Of a stretch of DNA of 64,000 nt, positions 9,311 through 19,444 are shown one piece after another (the stretch's first letter is position 1; each line of letters begins with the position of its first letter). The DNA lies in assembly GCF_016907385.1 (NCBI RefSeq), contig NZ_JAFBBU010000001.1, positions 186,001 through 250,000 of the forward strand. The letters run 5' to 3'. A program made the translations under genes and the position numbers. A model generated the notes under the pieces. That model saw only the letters and a list, made by a program, of their open reading frames with translations. It had not been told where the DNA came from and did no database searches. Source of the stretch: Subtercola frigoramans (lineage in GTDB: Bacteria > Actinomycetota > Actinomycetes > Actinomycetales > Microbacteriaceae).

Positions 9311-9757
9311 ATCTCTGTGTACTAGTGGGATGAAGACGAGTTGCCTGCCAGCCTGTTGAAGGAACTGAGCCTGGCACTTTCGACGTATGCGAGCTTTGAG
9401 ACGGCCGGGCTGGGCCAGACGATCCTGAACGCGACAAGCGGCGGAACGGTGTCGTCGCCGCCACTTCGATAAACGCGGATGCGGATGAACGATTTTCCGA
9501 AGCGTGCCAGCTCAGACGTCGACATTTTCCGTCGCTGGTCCGCGTCGGCAGCAATGGGCGCCTCGCTTGGTCCGGAGAGGGCGATCTATTTTGCCTTTGT
9601 TACCGTCGTTGACCGGCCCGCCTACCTCACCGGGATGGGCTCTCCACCGCCCGACCTGGCCGGTACCTCAGAGTGCGCATCGAGGGTGCCTGATGTCAGC
9701 GCGGCCGCCTATCGTTGAGTTCGCGCGGGCCGGCGCGCTTCGAAAAGGAGCGGGCAC
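9311..9757 (+). other. No recognisable gene
   Basis: About 450 bases between the IS110 upstream region and the small gene at 9758. Short overlapping frames exist on both strands but none has a credible start or a recognisable product. The outer boundary of the IS110 element probably lies near the start of this stretch. Confidence 0.45.
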
Positions 9758-10012
9758 ATGGTCGGTGACGGACCTATCAGAATCAACGAACACGAGTGGG
9801 TCATCATCAGAAACAACCCCCGCTTCCCCACGGCCTTGATCCGCCACATTGACGCCGGCGGCCCGAACGAGCATTACCGGGTCGTCACCTTCGACCTCAA
9901 CCCGGGCCTGCGTGAACTGCTCGGCAGGTACCGGACCCTTCAAGCTGCCAACGACAGCGTCCTCTTCGACGTTCCCCAGACCGCGCCGGGCCTGCCACCC
10001 CTCATGCGCTAA
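9758..10012 (+). CDS. Small hypothetical protein
   Basis: An 84-residue protein starting at ATG 9758, preceded by AAAAGGAGCGGGCAC, a strong ribosome binding site. The sequence is soluble and well ordered: IRINEHEWVIIRNNPRFPTA, then HYRVVTFDLNPGLRELLG. No transmembrane segment, signal peptide or known domain is seen. The good start signal and protein-like composition support a real gene, but I cannot assign a function. Confidence 0.6.
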   Translation: MVGDGPIRINEHEWVIIRNNPRFPTALIRHIDAGGPNEHYRVVTFDLNPGLRELLGRYRTLQAANDSVLFDVPQTAPGLPPLMR

Positions 10013-10126
10013 CCCGCCGTCGCCCTCGTTTCGGCAAGCCGGGAGATGGGTGCGCGTGTTGGCGTACTGCGGCACCCCTTGTACTGACTTCCGTAAGCGT
10101 CCCGATATCTGGGCACGGAGCAGGAA

Positions 10127-10354
10127 TCAGATTGTCTTCCGGGTACCGCCGCTTGGGCGTTCGGTCCGTGCCGAGGCGAGAAGCTCGCTCGCGTGTATCG
10201 CGATCCACAACTCAGCTACCCTCATGTCCGTCGTGTCATGCCAATACCCGCCATCAAGACCCTCAATGACCACCGGCCTGTCACTATCCCTCGTGGATAC
10301 GTAGCCCACCGGGGTCCCATCGATCGTGATGACATCATCTGTAAAGCGAATCAT
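10127..10354 (-). CDS. Small hypothetical protein
   Basis: A 75-residue frame from ATG 10354 (MIRFTDDVITIDGTPVGYV). A short beta-rich start is followed by a helical end (MRVAELWIAIHASELLASAR). A 6-bp dyad sits directly upstream of the start. No family recognised. A longer in-frame start at 10384 exists but would include the dyad in the coding sequence. Confidence 0.45.
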   Translation of the reverse strand: MIRFTDDVITIDGTPVGYVSTRDSDRPVVIEGLDGGYWHDTTDMRVAELWIAIHASELLASARTERPSGGTRKTI

Positions 10355-10358
10355 GCTC

Positions 10359-10375
10359 ACACAATAGCGTTGTGT
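10359..10375 (-). promoter_or_regulatory. Perfect dyad upstream of the small gene at 10354
   Basis: ACACAA at 10359-10364 and TTGTGT at 10370-10375 form a perfect 6-bp inverted repeat with a 5-base spacer, ending five bases before the start codon at 10354. This could be an operator or a small hairpin. The position supports the ATG 10354 start, but function is not shown. Confidence 0.3.
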
Positions 10376-10657
10376 TGCTCCCACGGTGGGATGCCCGAAC
10401 TATTTCTTTGTCTAGGCCTCGGCTCCACCCCTGCTGGTGCGGCCGGTTTCCGTGGACAACCCCCAGTCCACCGTTGGACCGTCTGTGATTGCGAAAATCT
10501 CGAAGCGTGGCATGAATAGCATTCACGGCGACTGTCCTCGTCAGGGGCGGGGCCGCTGTGTTCCTGTTCGCTTTCGCCGGCGAGAACTCGTGACATGCAT
10601 TCCACGTCACGGGGGACAACTTCGCCGGCTGCTGGTGATTCGAGCCACGCTCAGAAC
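10376..10657 (+). other. Left flank of the IS21 insertion, no gene seen
   Basis: No convincing coding frame on either strand. Joining this flank to the sequence after 12760 reconstructs the pre-insertion site; no interrupted gene appears across the junction, so the IS21 element seems to have landed in non-coding DNA. Confidence 0.45.
10652..10657 (+). repeat. IS21 target-site duplication, left copy
   Basis: CAGAAC directly abuts the left end of the IS21 element and is repeated exactly at 12755-12760. A 6-bp duplication is within the range known for IS21 elements. Confidence 0.85.
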
Positions 10658-10710
10658 TGTTAACGCCGACTGAAAACAGGGCCAGTACTGCCAACTGAAA
10701 ACAGGGCCAC
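10658..10710 (+). repeat. IS21 left terminal inverted repeat region
   Basis: Begins TGTTAACGCC and holds two tandem transposase-binding-like repeats around CTGAAAACAGGGCCA. It matches, with several mismatches, the reverse complement of 12702-12754. Confidence 0.85.
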
Positions 10711-10725
10711 CAACCACTATGGAAG

Positions 10726-12692
<1,967 letters not shown>

Positions 12693-12701
12693 ACAAACCA
12701 C

Positions 12702-12754
12702 GTGGCCCTATTTTCAGTTGGCAGCCGTGGCCCCATATTGAGTTGGCGTTAACA
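12702..12754 (-). repeat. IS21 right terminal inverted repeat region
   Basis: Inverted partner of 10658-10710. Reading inward from 12754 it starts TGTTAACGCCAACT and carries two copies of the internal repeat. Mismatches to the left end are confined to the spacer and outer repeat. Confidence 0.85.
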
Positions 12755-12760
12755 CAGAAC
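12755..12760 (+). repeat. IS21 target-site duplication, right copy
   Basis: CAGAAC immediately after the right end of the IS21 element, identical to 10652-10657. Confidence 0.85.
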
Positions 12761-12795
12761 GCTTAGCTGTGTCGCTGCACTAACATGGGGCATCT

Positions 12796-12829
12796 CTTCC
12801 GTGCGGCCCGGACCCTGCCTGCACGGAAG
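12796..12829 (+). promoter_or_regulatory. Hairpin upstream of the MGTLLYG-type gene
   Basis: CTTCCGTGC at 12796-12804 is the exact complement of GCACGGAAG at 12821-12829, giving a 9-bp stem with a 16-base loop, about 65 bases before the next gene. No T-run follows. It may be a weak terminator or a 5-prime leader structure. Confidence 0.35.
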
Positions 12830-12895
12830 GTGGGCTTCGATCTGTTTTCGATGTCCGGAAATATTGGGGTCAGACCCTGAAGGATGGTGGTAGTT

Positions 12896-13222
12896 GTGGG
12901 AACTCTGCTTTACGGTTCAGGCTCGAGATTGGCGGAGTTCGATGATCGCGTCCTGGCTCACCTGAAAGTCGTGATGGTTGCGAAGCTGCGCCGTGAGGAG
13001 AAGTTCACTTTCTCGTGGGTGTCACCGACAGGCGATGGCCGTCATACCGTGTGGGTGCACCCGTCTATCGAGTTGCACTTTGATTTCGCCGAGAACGTCA
13101 GGCCCCAGCTGAACAGGGCCTGGGTGGAGCAGATGATGAACGCCGCGAACAACGGCGAATTGCTGGTGCTCCCCGAGCCGGTCACCGCAGCCGAAGGACC
13201 GGCAACCCGCACCCGCCCCTGA
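12896..13222 (+). CDS. Small MGTLLYG-type protein common in Microbacteriaceae
   Basis: A 108-residue protein starting at GTG 12896, about 11 bases after GAAGGA; ATG 12884 in the same frame is less likely. The N terminus (MGTLLYGSGSRLAEFDDRVL, then AHLKVVMVAKLRREEKFTFSW) matches a family I recall as very frequent in Microbacteriaceae, sometimes mislabelled as DNA ligase. The middle part HTVWVHPSIELHFDF and NRAWVEQMMNAANNGELLV also fits. Function is unknown. It is one of the better taxonomic hints in the window. Confidence 0.8.
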   Translation: MGTLLYGSGSRLAEFDDRVLAHLKVVMVAKLRREEKFTFSWVSPTGDGRHTVWVHPSIELHFDFAENVRPQLNRAWVEQMMNAANNGELLVLPEPVTAAEGPATRTRP

Positions 13223-13314
13223 TACCTGGTTGCCGGCGCACTGCCCCGCCCATCGCGGCGCACGACGGCGAAAAAGTCTGCCTCGGTGCCAAACGCGCCA
13301 CCGCCGTGCCAAAA

Positions 13315-13617
13315 TCACGGTGCGGGATTCTTCTCGCCACGGTCGCCACTGTCGTCCCGTTTCCGTCGCTTCGGGGTGAGTATTGTCCGCAGCTCGAGAG
13401 TGCGAGCTGTCCACCACGACACTTGGCCCACGAATCCTTGAGTTTCGGGTAAAGCGGTCACTGTCGCGGGCGGGGTGTTGCCGTGCCCGGTTTCAGGTGT
13501 GACCCCGGGCTTGCCTGCCTTGATCCACTTCAGATACGCAAGGTAGGGGTCGGTGGTGTCGTCGAGCTGTTCCGGACGTCGGCGGCCGCGGATCCTGCCC
13601 GCTCGCCGGTATGGCAT
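13315..13617 (-). CDS. Hypothetical protein
   Basis: A 100-residue basic frame from ATG 13617. The middle (DDTTDPYLAYLKWIKAGKPG) is protein-like, while the N terminus (RRAGRIRGRRR) and C terminus (TPKRRKRDDSGDRGEK) are charged and low in complexity. No clear ribosome binding site and no family recognised. Convergent with the gene ending at 13222. Confidence 0.35.
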   Translation of the reverse strand: MPYRRAGRIRGRRRPEQLDDTTDPYLAYLKWIKAGKPGVTPETGHGNTPPATVTALPETQGFVGQVSWWTARTLELRTILTPKRRKRDDSGDRGEKNPAP

Positions 13618-13747
13618 CTCGTTCAGCTTTCAGATCTGCGGCCCTATCCGGCCGGCACCGGCACGCTGATCGTGCTTGCCCGGTAATATAGCGCCCCGCG
13701 TTCCGGCCGCATAGCGCCCAACGGCAGACAGAGCAGCGCCGATCTTT

Positions 13748-13794
13748 CGGCAGATTGGGTTCTCTCGGCAGATTGGGTTCTCTCGGTAGTTGGG
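13748..13794 (+). repeat. Tandem 18-bp repeat
   Basis: The unit CGGCAGATTGGGTTCTCT occurs at 13748-13765 and 13766-13783, followed by a partial third copy (CGGTAGTTGGG) to 13794. It lies in a roughly 300-base stretch without a gene, between 13618 and 13938. Confidence 0.7.
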
Positions 13795-13938
13795 AGTGTG
13801 GCCGTCACCGGGTGGCGGAGTCCGTGCTGATCGGGCGAGAACTGGGGTGCTTCACTGTTCTTGGACACGGGTTCGTGATTCAGGAAGTTGATTATGGTTC
13901 AGAAGAAGACGAAGCACCCCATCGCTTTGGTGTGGACC

Positions 13939-14040
13939 TTACCCGGAGGGGTTTTCGACGGGGGTTCCGTCTGGTTCGGTACCTTCGTCGGGGTCGATTT
14001 CGTCGGGTTTTGGTGTGTGCTCGGGACACGGGTCACTCAT
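13939..14040 (-). CDS. Very small acidic protein ending GTPVENPSG
   Basis: A 33-residue frame (MSDPCPEHTPKPDEIDPDEG, then TEPDGTPVENPSG) whose ATG overlaps the stop of the upstream 63-residue frame within ATGAGTGA. The ending GTPVENPSG resembles that of small proteins I recall from Microbacteriaceae, but I could not check this. The tight overlap suggests a coupled two-gene unit. Confidence 0.45.
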   Translation of the reverse strand: MSDPCPEHTPKPDEIDPDEGTEPDGTPVENPSG

Positions 14041-14224
14041 CGTCAGCGCCTCCACCGGACGCGGTGTCCACGCCGTCTTCGGAGTTGTTGGCATCTGAGG
14101 CGGAGCCGTCGGGTAGCTGATCCGGGTCACCGCGGCGGGCGTCCGGCTGGTCAGTGTCATCGTGCCTCGGCTCGTCGGTACCAGCCATGGCGGGCTCGTA
14201 TTGTGCTTCGCTGTCTGCATTCAT
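14033..14224 (-). CDS. Small acidic hypothetical protein
   Basis: A 63-residue, strongly acidic, probably disordered protein (NADSEAQYEPAMAGTDEPRH, ending SGGGADDE). AGGG lies 8-9 bases before the ATG at 14224. Its stop overlaps the start of the 33-residue frame downstream. No family assigned. Confidence 0.45.
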   Translation of the reverse strand: MNADSEAQYEPAMAGTDEPRHDDTDQPDARRGDPDQLPDGSASDANNSEDGVDTASGGGADDE

Positions 14225-14337
14225 GACGAAACCCTATGACATGGATCCGTGGTGCGCGACCCGTTGCCGAAACGCTATTCCTGCGTATCAGCGTCGACGT
14301 AACTGGAACAATGGGGAACGAAGGTAAGGAGCTGGAC

Positions 14338-14652
14338 ATGGGTATTGATCAGTATCACGAACCGCCGGAGGAGTTGTCGGCGCAGACGCGGACGTTCGCT
14401 CGCATGTGCGCGTCTCTGAGCGAGGAGGCGGAAGCGATCGGCTGGTATGTGCAACGCATCTCGGTCGAGCCTGACGTTCAGGCGAGGGCGATTATGGAGA
14501 ACTCGATGGGGGAGGAGTTTAAGCACTTCAGCATGGAGCTGGAATTCCTGTTGCGTCGCACCCCGCAATGGCGCGAGATCGCTAAGGGGATCTTGTTCAC
14601 CGATGGCGACATCGTCGAGCATGGTGAATCCGCAGAAGCAGCAGCCGACTAA
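14338..14652 (+). CDS. Encapsulated-ferritin-like protein
   Basis: A 104-residue protein resembling encapsulated ferritin (EncFtn), the two-helix ferroxidase packaged inside encapsulin shells. ATG 14338 follows AAGGAGCTGGAC. The family pattern HEPPEELS, EEAEAIGWYVQR, MGEEFKHFSMELEFLLRR and ILFTDGDI is complete. By my recalled comparison with Rhodospirillum rubrum EncFtn, its metal ligands E32, E62 and H65 and aromatic pair W38-Y39 correspond here to E30, E60, H63, W36 and Y37. No cargo-loading tail such as SLGIRSL is visible after residue 95, and no encapsulin shell gene lies within the window. It probably oxidises and handles iron; whether it is encapsulated is open. Confidence 0.78.
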   Translation: MGIDQYHEPPEELSAQTRTFARMCASLSEEAEAIGWYVQRISVEPDVQARAIMENSMGEEFKHFSMELEFLLRRTPQWREIAKGILFTDGDIVEHGESAEAAAD

Positions 14653-14712
14653 CTTCCCGTCACCGAGAACAGTTGGCGGGGACTTCTGTGCGCGATGCGG
14701 TCGCTCGCGCTC

Positions 14713-14910
14713 TTAGTCCTCGACGTCGCCGGGATTCTCAGGTTCGGCCTGAGTTTCTGGTGTTTTGTTCCGTAGTCGGTCAGACATCGCGGTGGCTCCT
14801 TTATCGCCGTGCTCCTCATCGACGGTCGCGATCAGCTCCGCAAGCTCCCCACCGCTCTTACCATCTGTGGTGTGATCAGCTTGAGATTCGTTCTTCCCAT
14901 CAGTACTCAT
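14713..14910 (-). CDS. Small hydrophilic hypothetical protein
   Basis: A 65-residue charged protein (MSTDGKNESQADHTTDGKSG, then GELAELIATVDEEHGDKG), with GAGGAG about 13 bases before ATG 14910. One short helix (ELAELIATVDEEH) is predicted by eye; the rest looks disordered. It converges on the EncFtn-like gene. No family recognised. Confidence 0.5.
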   Translation of the reverse strand: MSTDGKNESQADHTTDGKSGGELAELIATVDEEHGDKGATAMSDRLRNKTPETQAEPENPGDVED

Positions 14911-15026
14911 AACGCGACGCTACTCCTCGTTGCAGGAAAGAGAGACCGGGCAGCCCCTTTAGCCGGGCCTCGCACGGCATGGAGATCACGGTTCCGAGTC
15001 GACGGCTCACTTTATGTTCGCTTGGC

Positions 15027-15695
15027 CTACCGGTCGGGTGGATGTTCGGCGTCATCTCGGCGACGGTTGCGGATGAATGAAATGATCACCGGGCCGATGG
15101 AGAGGACGGCGATGACGACGGCAATTATTTCGACGTTGTTTGCGACGAACGGGATGGCGCCGAGAAAATATCCGGCGATCGTGAGGATCAGCGCCCATGA
15201 GATTCCACCGATCGTGTTCCAGATCAGGAAGGTTCGAAATGGCAGTTGTGACATGCCAACGACAGGGGGTACGAAGGTCCGCACGATCGGTACGAAGCGG
15301 GCGAGTACGAGCGAGCGACCGCCGTACTTCGTGAAGAATGCGTCGGCCTCGGTAAAGTATCTCGTTTTGAACACTCGCGCATCGGGCTTGAAGAGTCGGG
15401 GGCCGAACCGCCTGCCGATGTGATAGCCGGTTTGGTCGCCGAGGATCGCGGCAACGGATACCCCGAGGACGAGGACCCACAGTGGCAGGCCGAGCGGGAC
15501 GGAGAGCAGCGCGGCGGTGAAAACGAGCGTGTCACCGGGCAGGAAGGGAAAGAGTAACCCGGTTTCGATGAACACGATTGCCATGATGGCGACCATCACC
15601 CACGGTCCTGCTCCTTCCAATAGGGCGGTGGGATCGAGGATGCTGGCGGTGTGGACGGTGTGAAGCAGGTGGTTCATGTGAAGTGTCAGACTCAT
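15027..15695 (-). CDS. DedA-family membrane protein, copy 1
   Basis: A 222-residue polytopic protein of the DedA (VTT/SNARE-associated) family. Family signatures are visible: FIETGLLFPFLPGDTLVF with the acidic re-entrant region, GYHIGRRFG, and the C-terminal arginine motif GGRSLVLARFVPIVRTFVP. DedA proteins help recycle undecaprenyl phosphate or phospholipids across the membrane and affect sensitivity to cationic peptides. The start overlaps the stop of the ABC permease gene upstream, so it is the third gene of an ATPase-permease-DedA operon. The DedA encoded at 34175 is nearly identical over the core, with differences concentrated at the N terminus and in the last segments. Confidence 0.92.
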   Translation of the reverse strand: MSLTLHMNHLLHTVHTASILDPTALLEGAGPWVMVAIMAIVFIETGLLFPFLPGDTLVFTAALLSVPLGLPLWVLVLGVSVAAILGDQTGYHIGRRFGPRLFKPDARVFKTRYFTEADAFFTKYGGRSLVLARFVPIVRTFVPPVVGMSQLPFRTFLIWNTIGGISWALILTIAGYFLGAIPFVANNVEIIAVVIAVLSIGPVIISFIRNRRRDDAEHPPDR

Positions 15696-17116
15696 TCAAT
15701 GGCGAGGGCTCGGACGGGGGAAATGCGGATTGCGGAGCGGGCGGGGATCGCAGAGGAGACGATCGCGAGCACGATCGCGCCGGCAGCGATAGCGATGATG
15801 ATCCACCCCGGGATGGTGGGCAGGAAGAAGCCTCCGATGTGGTGGTCCGAGGCGATCGCTGCGAGGACACCGGCCCAGCCATAGAAGATGCCCAGCACCA
15901 GTCCGGTGATTCCGCCGACGACGGTGAGTTGGATGCTCTCAGCCAAGATCATCGACCGAACTTGCCTTTTCGTGAATCCCAAGGCCCGAAGAAGCCCGAT
16001 CTCTCGGCGGCGCTGAATGACGCTCAGTGAGAGGCTGTTCACCAGGCCGATCGCCGCGATCACCAGGGAGAAACCGATCAGTACGGCAAGGATGCCCATG
16101 GTGAGCTGCATGAATGCTTGGTCTCCGGCAGCCTCGGCGGCATCGGCGCCCGCAGCAATGGGACCGGTTTTGGCCAGGAACGTCTGACCCGCGACAGTGA
16201 ACATCGTCACGAGGGTGACACCGATGATCAGTCCGATGGTGGATCGTGCCGAGCGTGCCGGGTAGCGGAGGGCATTGGCGCTGGCCAGAACGCTGGGTGT
16301 TGATCTGCCGGTCAGTCGTCCGGCAGCCTTCAGCAGTGACGGAATGAAATAGGTCGATCCGAGGACGAATCCGACGAAACTCAGCGCCCCTCCCGGCGCG
16401 GCGACGAGTAAGCCGAGGGGACTCTTCAGCCCGATCACAACTCCAATGACGAGGAGAGCGATTCCGCCGACAAACGCGATGACGACCAGGGCGCGGAGGC
16501 GTTTGGGCATTTTTGCGACCGTTGCCACTTTGGGTTCCTGGGTATGACCGGTCGCTTCGATCGGTGAGACCGCGAGAATCTTCCGCGACCCGAACCAGGC
16601 CGCACCGGTAGTGCTCGCTACACCGACCACAATCGGCGCAATCAGAAGAAGCGAAAGCGTTTCGATTGGTGTGTTGACGAACGTGCCTGATGACACGAGT
16701 GCGCCGTAGGTGATCTGCGTGATGAGAAGGCCCAGAGCCAATCCGATCAGTGAGCCGATCAGACCGATCACGGCGCCTTCGATAGCGATCGCCCCGCGGA
16801 GCGTTTTGGCTGAAGCTCCCAGCAACCGCAGGAGAGCTATGTGTTTGGAACGACCAGCCATGATGATGCCGAATGTGTTCGCCGTGACAATACAGGCAAC
16901 GAATACGGCAACGAAGAAGAACAGAATATCCAGCACGTCAAGCAGTGCTCTGACGTAGCCGTGCTGGATAAATTTGCCGCCGATGGACTGCACGCGAAGA
17001 ACAGTATCCATTTCGATCAGCATTGTTGCGAACACGGAAGACAAAATGGCGACCAGGACGCTGGACGTGTGCCGGCGGCCGCCGTGCCAGAGTTCCCTGT
17101 AAGCGAGCGCGATCAC
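15692..17116 (-). CDS. ABC transporter FtsX-type permease, copy 1
   Basis: A 474-residue permease of the FtsX/MacB family with about eight membrane segments: one pair near the N terminus (residues 15-35 and 60-90), a second group around 105-165, and later segments up to 460. It begins REL-WHGGRRHTSSVLVAIL and ends with the common FtsX tail IPARSAIRISPVRALAIE. It lacks a large extracytoplasmic domain of the MacB kind. Overlaps of 4 bp occur with the ATPase gene upstream and the DedA gene downstream. It probably exports or extracts a hydrophobic substrate with the ATPase encoded at 17113. A paralogue of identical length lies at 34857. Confidence 0.9.
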   Translation of the reverse strand: MIALAYRELWHGGRRHTSSVLVAILSSVFATMLIEMDTVLRVQSIGGKFIQHGYVRALLDVLDILFFFVAVFVACIVTANTFGIIMAGRSKHIALLRLLGASAKTLRGAIAIEGAVIGLIGSLIGLALGLLITQITYGALVSSGTFVNTPIETLSLLLIAPIVVGVASTTGAAWFGSRKILAVSPIEATGHTQEPKVATVAKMPKRLRALVVIAFVGGIALLVIGVVIGLKSPLGLLVAAPGGALSFVGFVLGSTYFIPSLLKAAGRLTGRSTPSVLASANALRYPARSARSTIGLIIGVTLVTMFTVAGQTFLAKTGPIAAGADAAEAAGDQAFMQLTMGILAVLIGFSLVIAAIGLVNSLSLSVIQRRREIGLLRALGFTKRQVRSMILAESIQLTVVGGITGLVLGIFYGWAGVLAAIASDHHIGGFFLPTIPGWIIIAIAAGAIVLAIVSSAIPARSAIRISPVRALAIE

Positions 17117-17871
17117 GCATTCACCTCGAGGGCGAGGATGATGTCCGAGAGAGTTTTCGCGTCGCTGGCGCCGACGTCGTGGGCTATGGATCCGTCGGCG
17201 ATGAAGATGATCCGGTCGGCGTGAGAGGCGGCGATAGGGTCATGGGTCACCAGTACGACCGTTTGCGCGTACTCGCGGGTCAGATCGCGAAGCAGGGTGA
17301 GTACTTCGCGGCTGGATCGAGAGTCGAGGTTCCCGGTGGGTTCGTCGGCGAAGATGAGTTGTGGCCTCATCGCGAGAGCACGCGCGATAGCGACACGCTG
17401 CTGCTGGCCTCCGGAGAGTTCATGCGGGCGCCGGGCTTCGAGCATCCCGAGCCCGAGCCTGGCGAGAAGTTCCCGCACCCACACGAGTTCCGCGGTGCTC
17501 GGCTTTCGTCCGTCGAGTTCGAATGGGAGGGTGACATTGCCCAGAACGGTGAGCGTCGGGACCAGGTTGAACGCCTGGAAGACGAAACCGAGCCGGCGGC
17601 GACGCAACAAGGTCAACTCGTTGTCATTGAGGTTGGTGATGTCGGTGTCGCCGATCGAAACGCTGCCAGACGTGGCGTTGTCCAGTCCCGCGAAGACGTG
17701 CATCAGAGTGGATTTACCTGAACCACTCGGCCCCATGATTGCGGTCAGTGTGCCCGACTCGATGCGGAGATCCACGCCGGACAGCGCGGTTGTGGCACTG
17801 TCGCCGGTACCGTACACCTTGCTGACACCCTTGGCTTCAGCCGCGATGACTGGTCTGACTGTGTCGCTCAT
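17113..17871 (-). CDS. ABC transporter ATP-binding protein, copy 1
   Basis: A 252-residue nucleotide-binding subunit of the MacB/LolD type. Walker A GPSGSGKST, signature LSGGQQQR, Walker B LIFADEPTG and the H-loop VTHD are present. ATG 17871 is chosen because GAAGGAGA lies six bases upstream; longer in-frame starts lack this. It is first in the ATPase-permease-DedA operon and overlaps the permease start by 4 bases. The homologue at 36278 has the same gene order and very similar sequence, with a longer N terminus. Confidence 0.92.
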   Translation of the reverse strand: MSDTVRPVIAAEAKGVSKVYGTGDSATTALSGVDLRIESGTLTAIMGPSGSGKSTLMHVFAGLDNATSGSVSIGDTDITNLNDNELTLLRRRRLGFVFQAFNLVPTLTVLGNVTLPFELDGRKPSTAELVWVRELLARLGLGMLEARRPHELSGGQQQRVAIARALAMRPQLIFADEPTGNLDSRSSREVLTLLRDLTREYAQTVVLVTHDPIAASHADRIIFIADGSIAHDVGASDAKTLSDIILALEVNA

Positions 17872-18063
17872 GATTGTCTCCTTCTCGACGGTATGGCCAA
17901 CGCTAGGTAGTGAAATCACCCGCCGAATCAGCCAAACGATCGAACTTCTGCCTACACACATGGGATGACAGTGGCCATCCGGGCGGTGGCAGCCGGATCA
18001 GCGGGACTGTTCGAGCTGGTCGTCCGTTTGGGTCCCTGAGTATGCGTGTATGTCGCAGTGGCG

Positions 18064-18105
18064 GATGGGCAGGCGGGGACCTGTGAGCGCCCCCGCCTGC
18101 CCATC
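18064..18105 (-). terminator. Perfect 15-bp hairpin after the COG4705 gene
   Basis: GATGGGCAGGCGGGG at 18064-18078 is exactly complementary to CCCCGCCTGCCCATC at 18091-18105, with a 12-base loop. It lies about 60 bases downstream of the minus-strand gene ending at 18164 and before the promoter region of the ABC operon. No clear U-tract follows on either side, as in many actinobacterial terminators. Confidence 0.7.
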
Positions 18106-18163
18106 GACACGGACGCCGCCGGCTGCATGCTTCTGCTGTGCCGGAGTCGTGTTCTTCGCTTGG

Positions 18164-19444
18164 TTACGAACTGAGGGTGGTGAGGAGCTGCTGTAGCGCT
18201 TGTTGTTCCTTTGCCGGATCGGGTGTTTGTGCGCGTACGGATTTGAGTACGGGGTCGATCTGCTTGTCGAGGAATGTCCATGCTCGGCAGTCGGCAGCGT
18301 TGAGTTCTGGTTGGTTGTCGTCCCAGGTTGTTTCAAGATCGGTGGCGCGGGCGGCTGCCCCTGTTTGATCGTTCTGGGTGACTAGTGTGAGCGTGTCCGT
18401 GACGATTGTTGTGAGCTCGTCGACGTTCGTGGCGGGGTAGTTTGCCTTCACCGCAGCTTGTGCTTCGGACTGGGACAACGCGGTGGAGGTGTCCGAGCAC
18501 GATGGGGCCGCTGCTTCGTCTGCGAGGGCGCTTGTGTGGGGAAGGTTACTGGTGGTGATGAGAAGTGCGACTGTTGCAGCGCCAACGGCGACCAGGATGA
18601 CAGCGGAGGCGCGTCGCCTGACGGGAGAGGCCGGCCTTTCGGCGTCGGTGTGGGGTTCGGCTTCGGCGTTCTGGTCGACATCTGTTTTAGTGACCGAGAG
18701 GTAGACGACGGTTCCGAGGATTGCGGCGAGGAAGATGATGCTCGTCACGAGCGTGCCGAGTCCGATGCCGCCTTCGGCTGGTGTGAGTCCGAGCCAGTCT
18801 CCGATGTTCGCTCCGAGGGGACGGGTGAGGATGTAGGCGATCCAGAATGTGAGCACTGGGTTCGCGCCAAAGCGCCAGAGGGCTGCGACGATGGCGATGA
18901 GGACCAACGGCAACAGGATCGATGCGCCTGGTCCCCATCCGGTGAGTTCGAGTGTGCAGTCGCCGAGGGCAGTGCCGAGGGCGAATGTGACGAGCACGGT
19001 GAGCCAGTAGAAAGCTTCTCGTGGCGCGGTCACGATGCTGTGGATGGAAAGGGTGCGTTCTTTGACGAACCAGATCGCGAAGACGATGGCAAGTGCTCCG
19101 GAGAAGATTGCGGCGCTGACTCCGAGTGGCACACCGGCCTGGTCGGTGAGGATGTCGGTGTACAGGGTTCCCGTGATGCTCATCACGACCACGGTCAGCC
19201 AATACACGCCTGGCTGGTATCGCCGACGCGTCATTTGGAGCGTCAGAACCGCAGCCGTCACGACAGTGAAGATTATCGCCGTGCTGACTAGGCCCACTCC
19301 GAGCGCGACGTTGATGAAGTCGGCGAAGGTTTCCCCAACGGTCGTGCACAGAATCTTGATGATCCAGAACCAGATGGTGATCGCTGGAACTTTACTGAGC
19401 ATGTGTCGTGCGGAGTACGCCGTGGGCTCGAGGGATGTGGTCAT
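18164..19444 (-). CDS. COG4705/DUF347-type membrane protein
   Basis: A 426-residue protein with about eight membrane segments in residues 20-250, containing the repeated DUF347 motif: TTVGETFADFINVALGVG, then LTGTLYTDIL-like, ALGTALGDCTLELTG and LGANIGDWLG. A further segment near 280-300 is followed by a roughly 120-residue external or C-terminal helical domain (SQSEAQAAVKANYPATNVDE and repeated Gln/Asp-rich helices). COG4705 members are poorly characterised membrane-anchored proteins; a role in metal or acid stress has been suggested. It is monocistronic, between the ABC operon and the two-component system, with a strong hairpin after it. The C-terminal domain is an addition I do not recognise. 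Confidence 0.8.
   Translation of the reverse strand: MTTSLEPTAYSARHMLSKVPAITIWFWIIKILCTTVGETFADFINVALGVGLVSTAIIFTVVTAAVLTLQMTRRRYQPGVYWLTVVVMSITGTLYTDILTDQAGVPLGVSAAIFSGALAIVFAIWFVKERTLSIHSIVTAPREAFYWLTVLVTFALGTALGDCTLELTGWGPGASILLPLVLIAIVAALWRFGANPVLTFWIAYILTRPLGANIGDWLGLTPAEGGIGLGTLVTSIIFLAAILGTVVYLSVTKTDVDQNAEAEPHTDAERPASPVRRRASAVILVAVGAATVALLITTSNLPHTSALADEAAAPSCSDTSTALSQSEAQAAVKANYPATNVDELTTIVTDTLTLVTQNDQTGAAARATDLETTWDDNQPELNAADCRAWTFLDKQIDPVLKSVRAQTPDPAKEQQALQQLLTTLSS

Noticed and set aside
13315..14652. Encapsulin shell gene beside the EncFtn-like gene
   Set aside because: Looked for a roughly 265-residue HK97-fold frame on either side; none present in the window.
18458..19291. Plus-strand frame of 277 residues opposite the COG4705 gene
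   Set aside because: Asp/Glu/Gly-rich shadow typical of the complement of a membrane protein gene; no domain.
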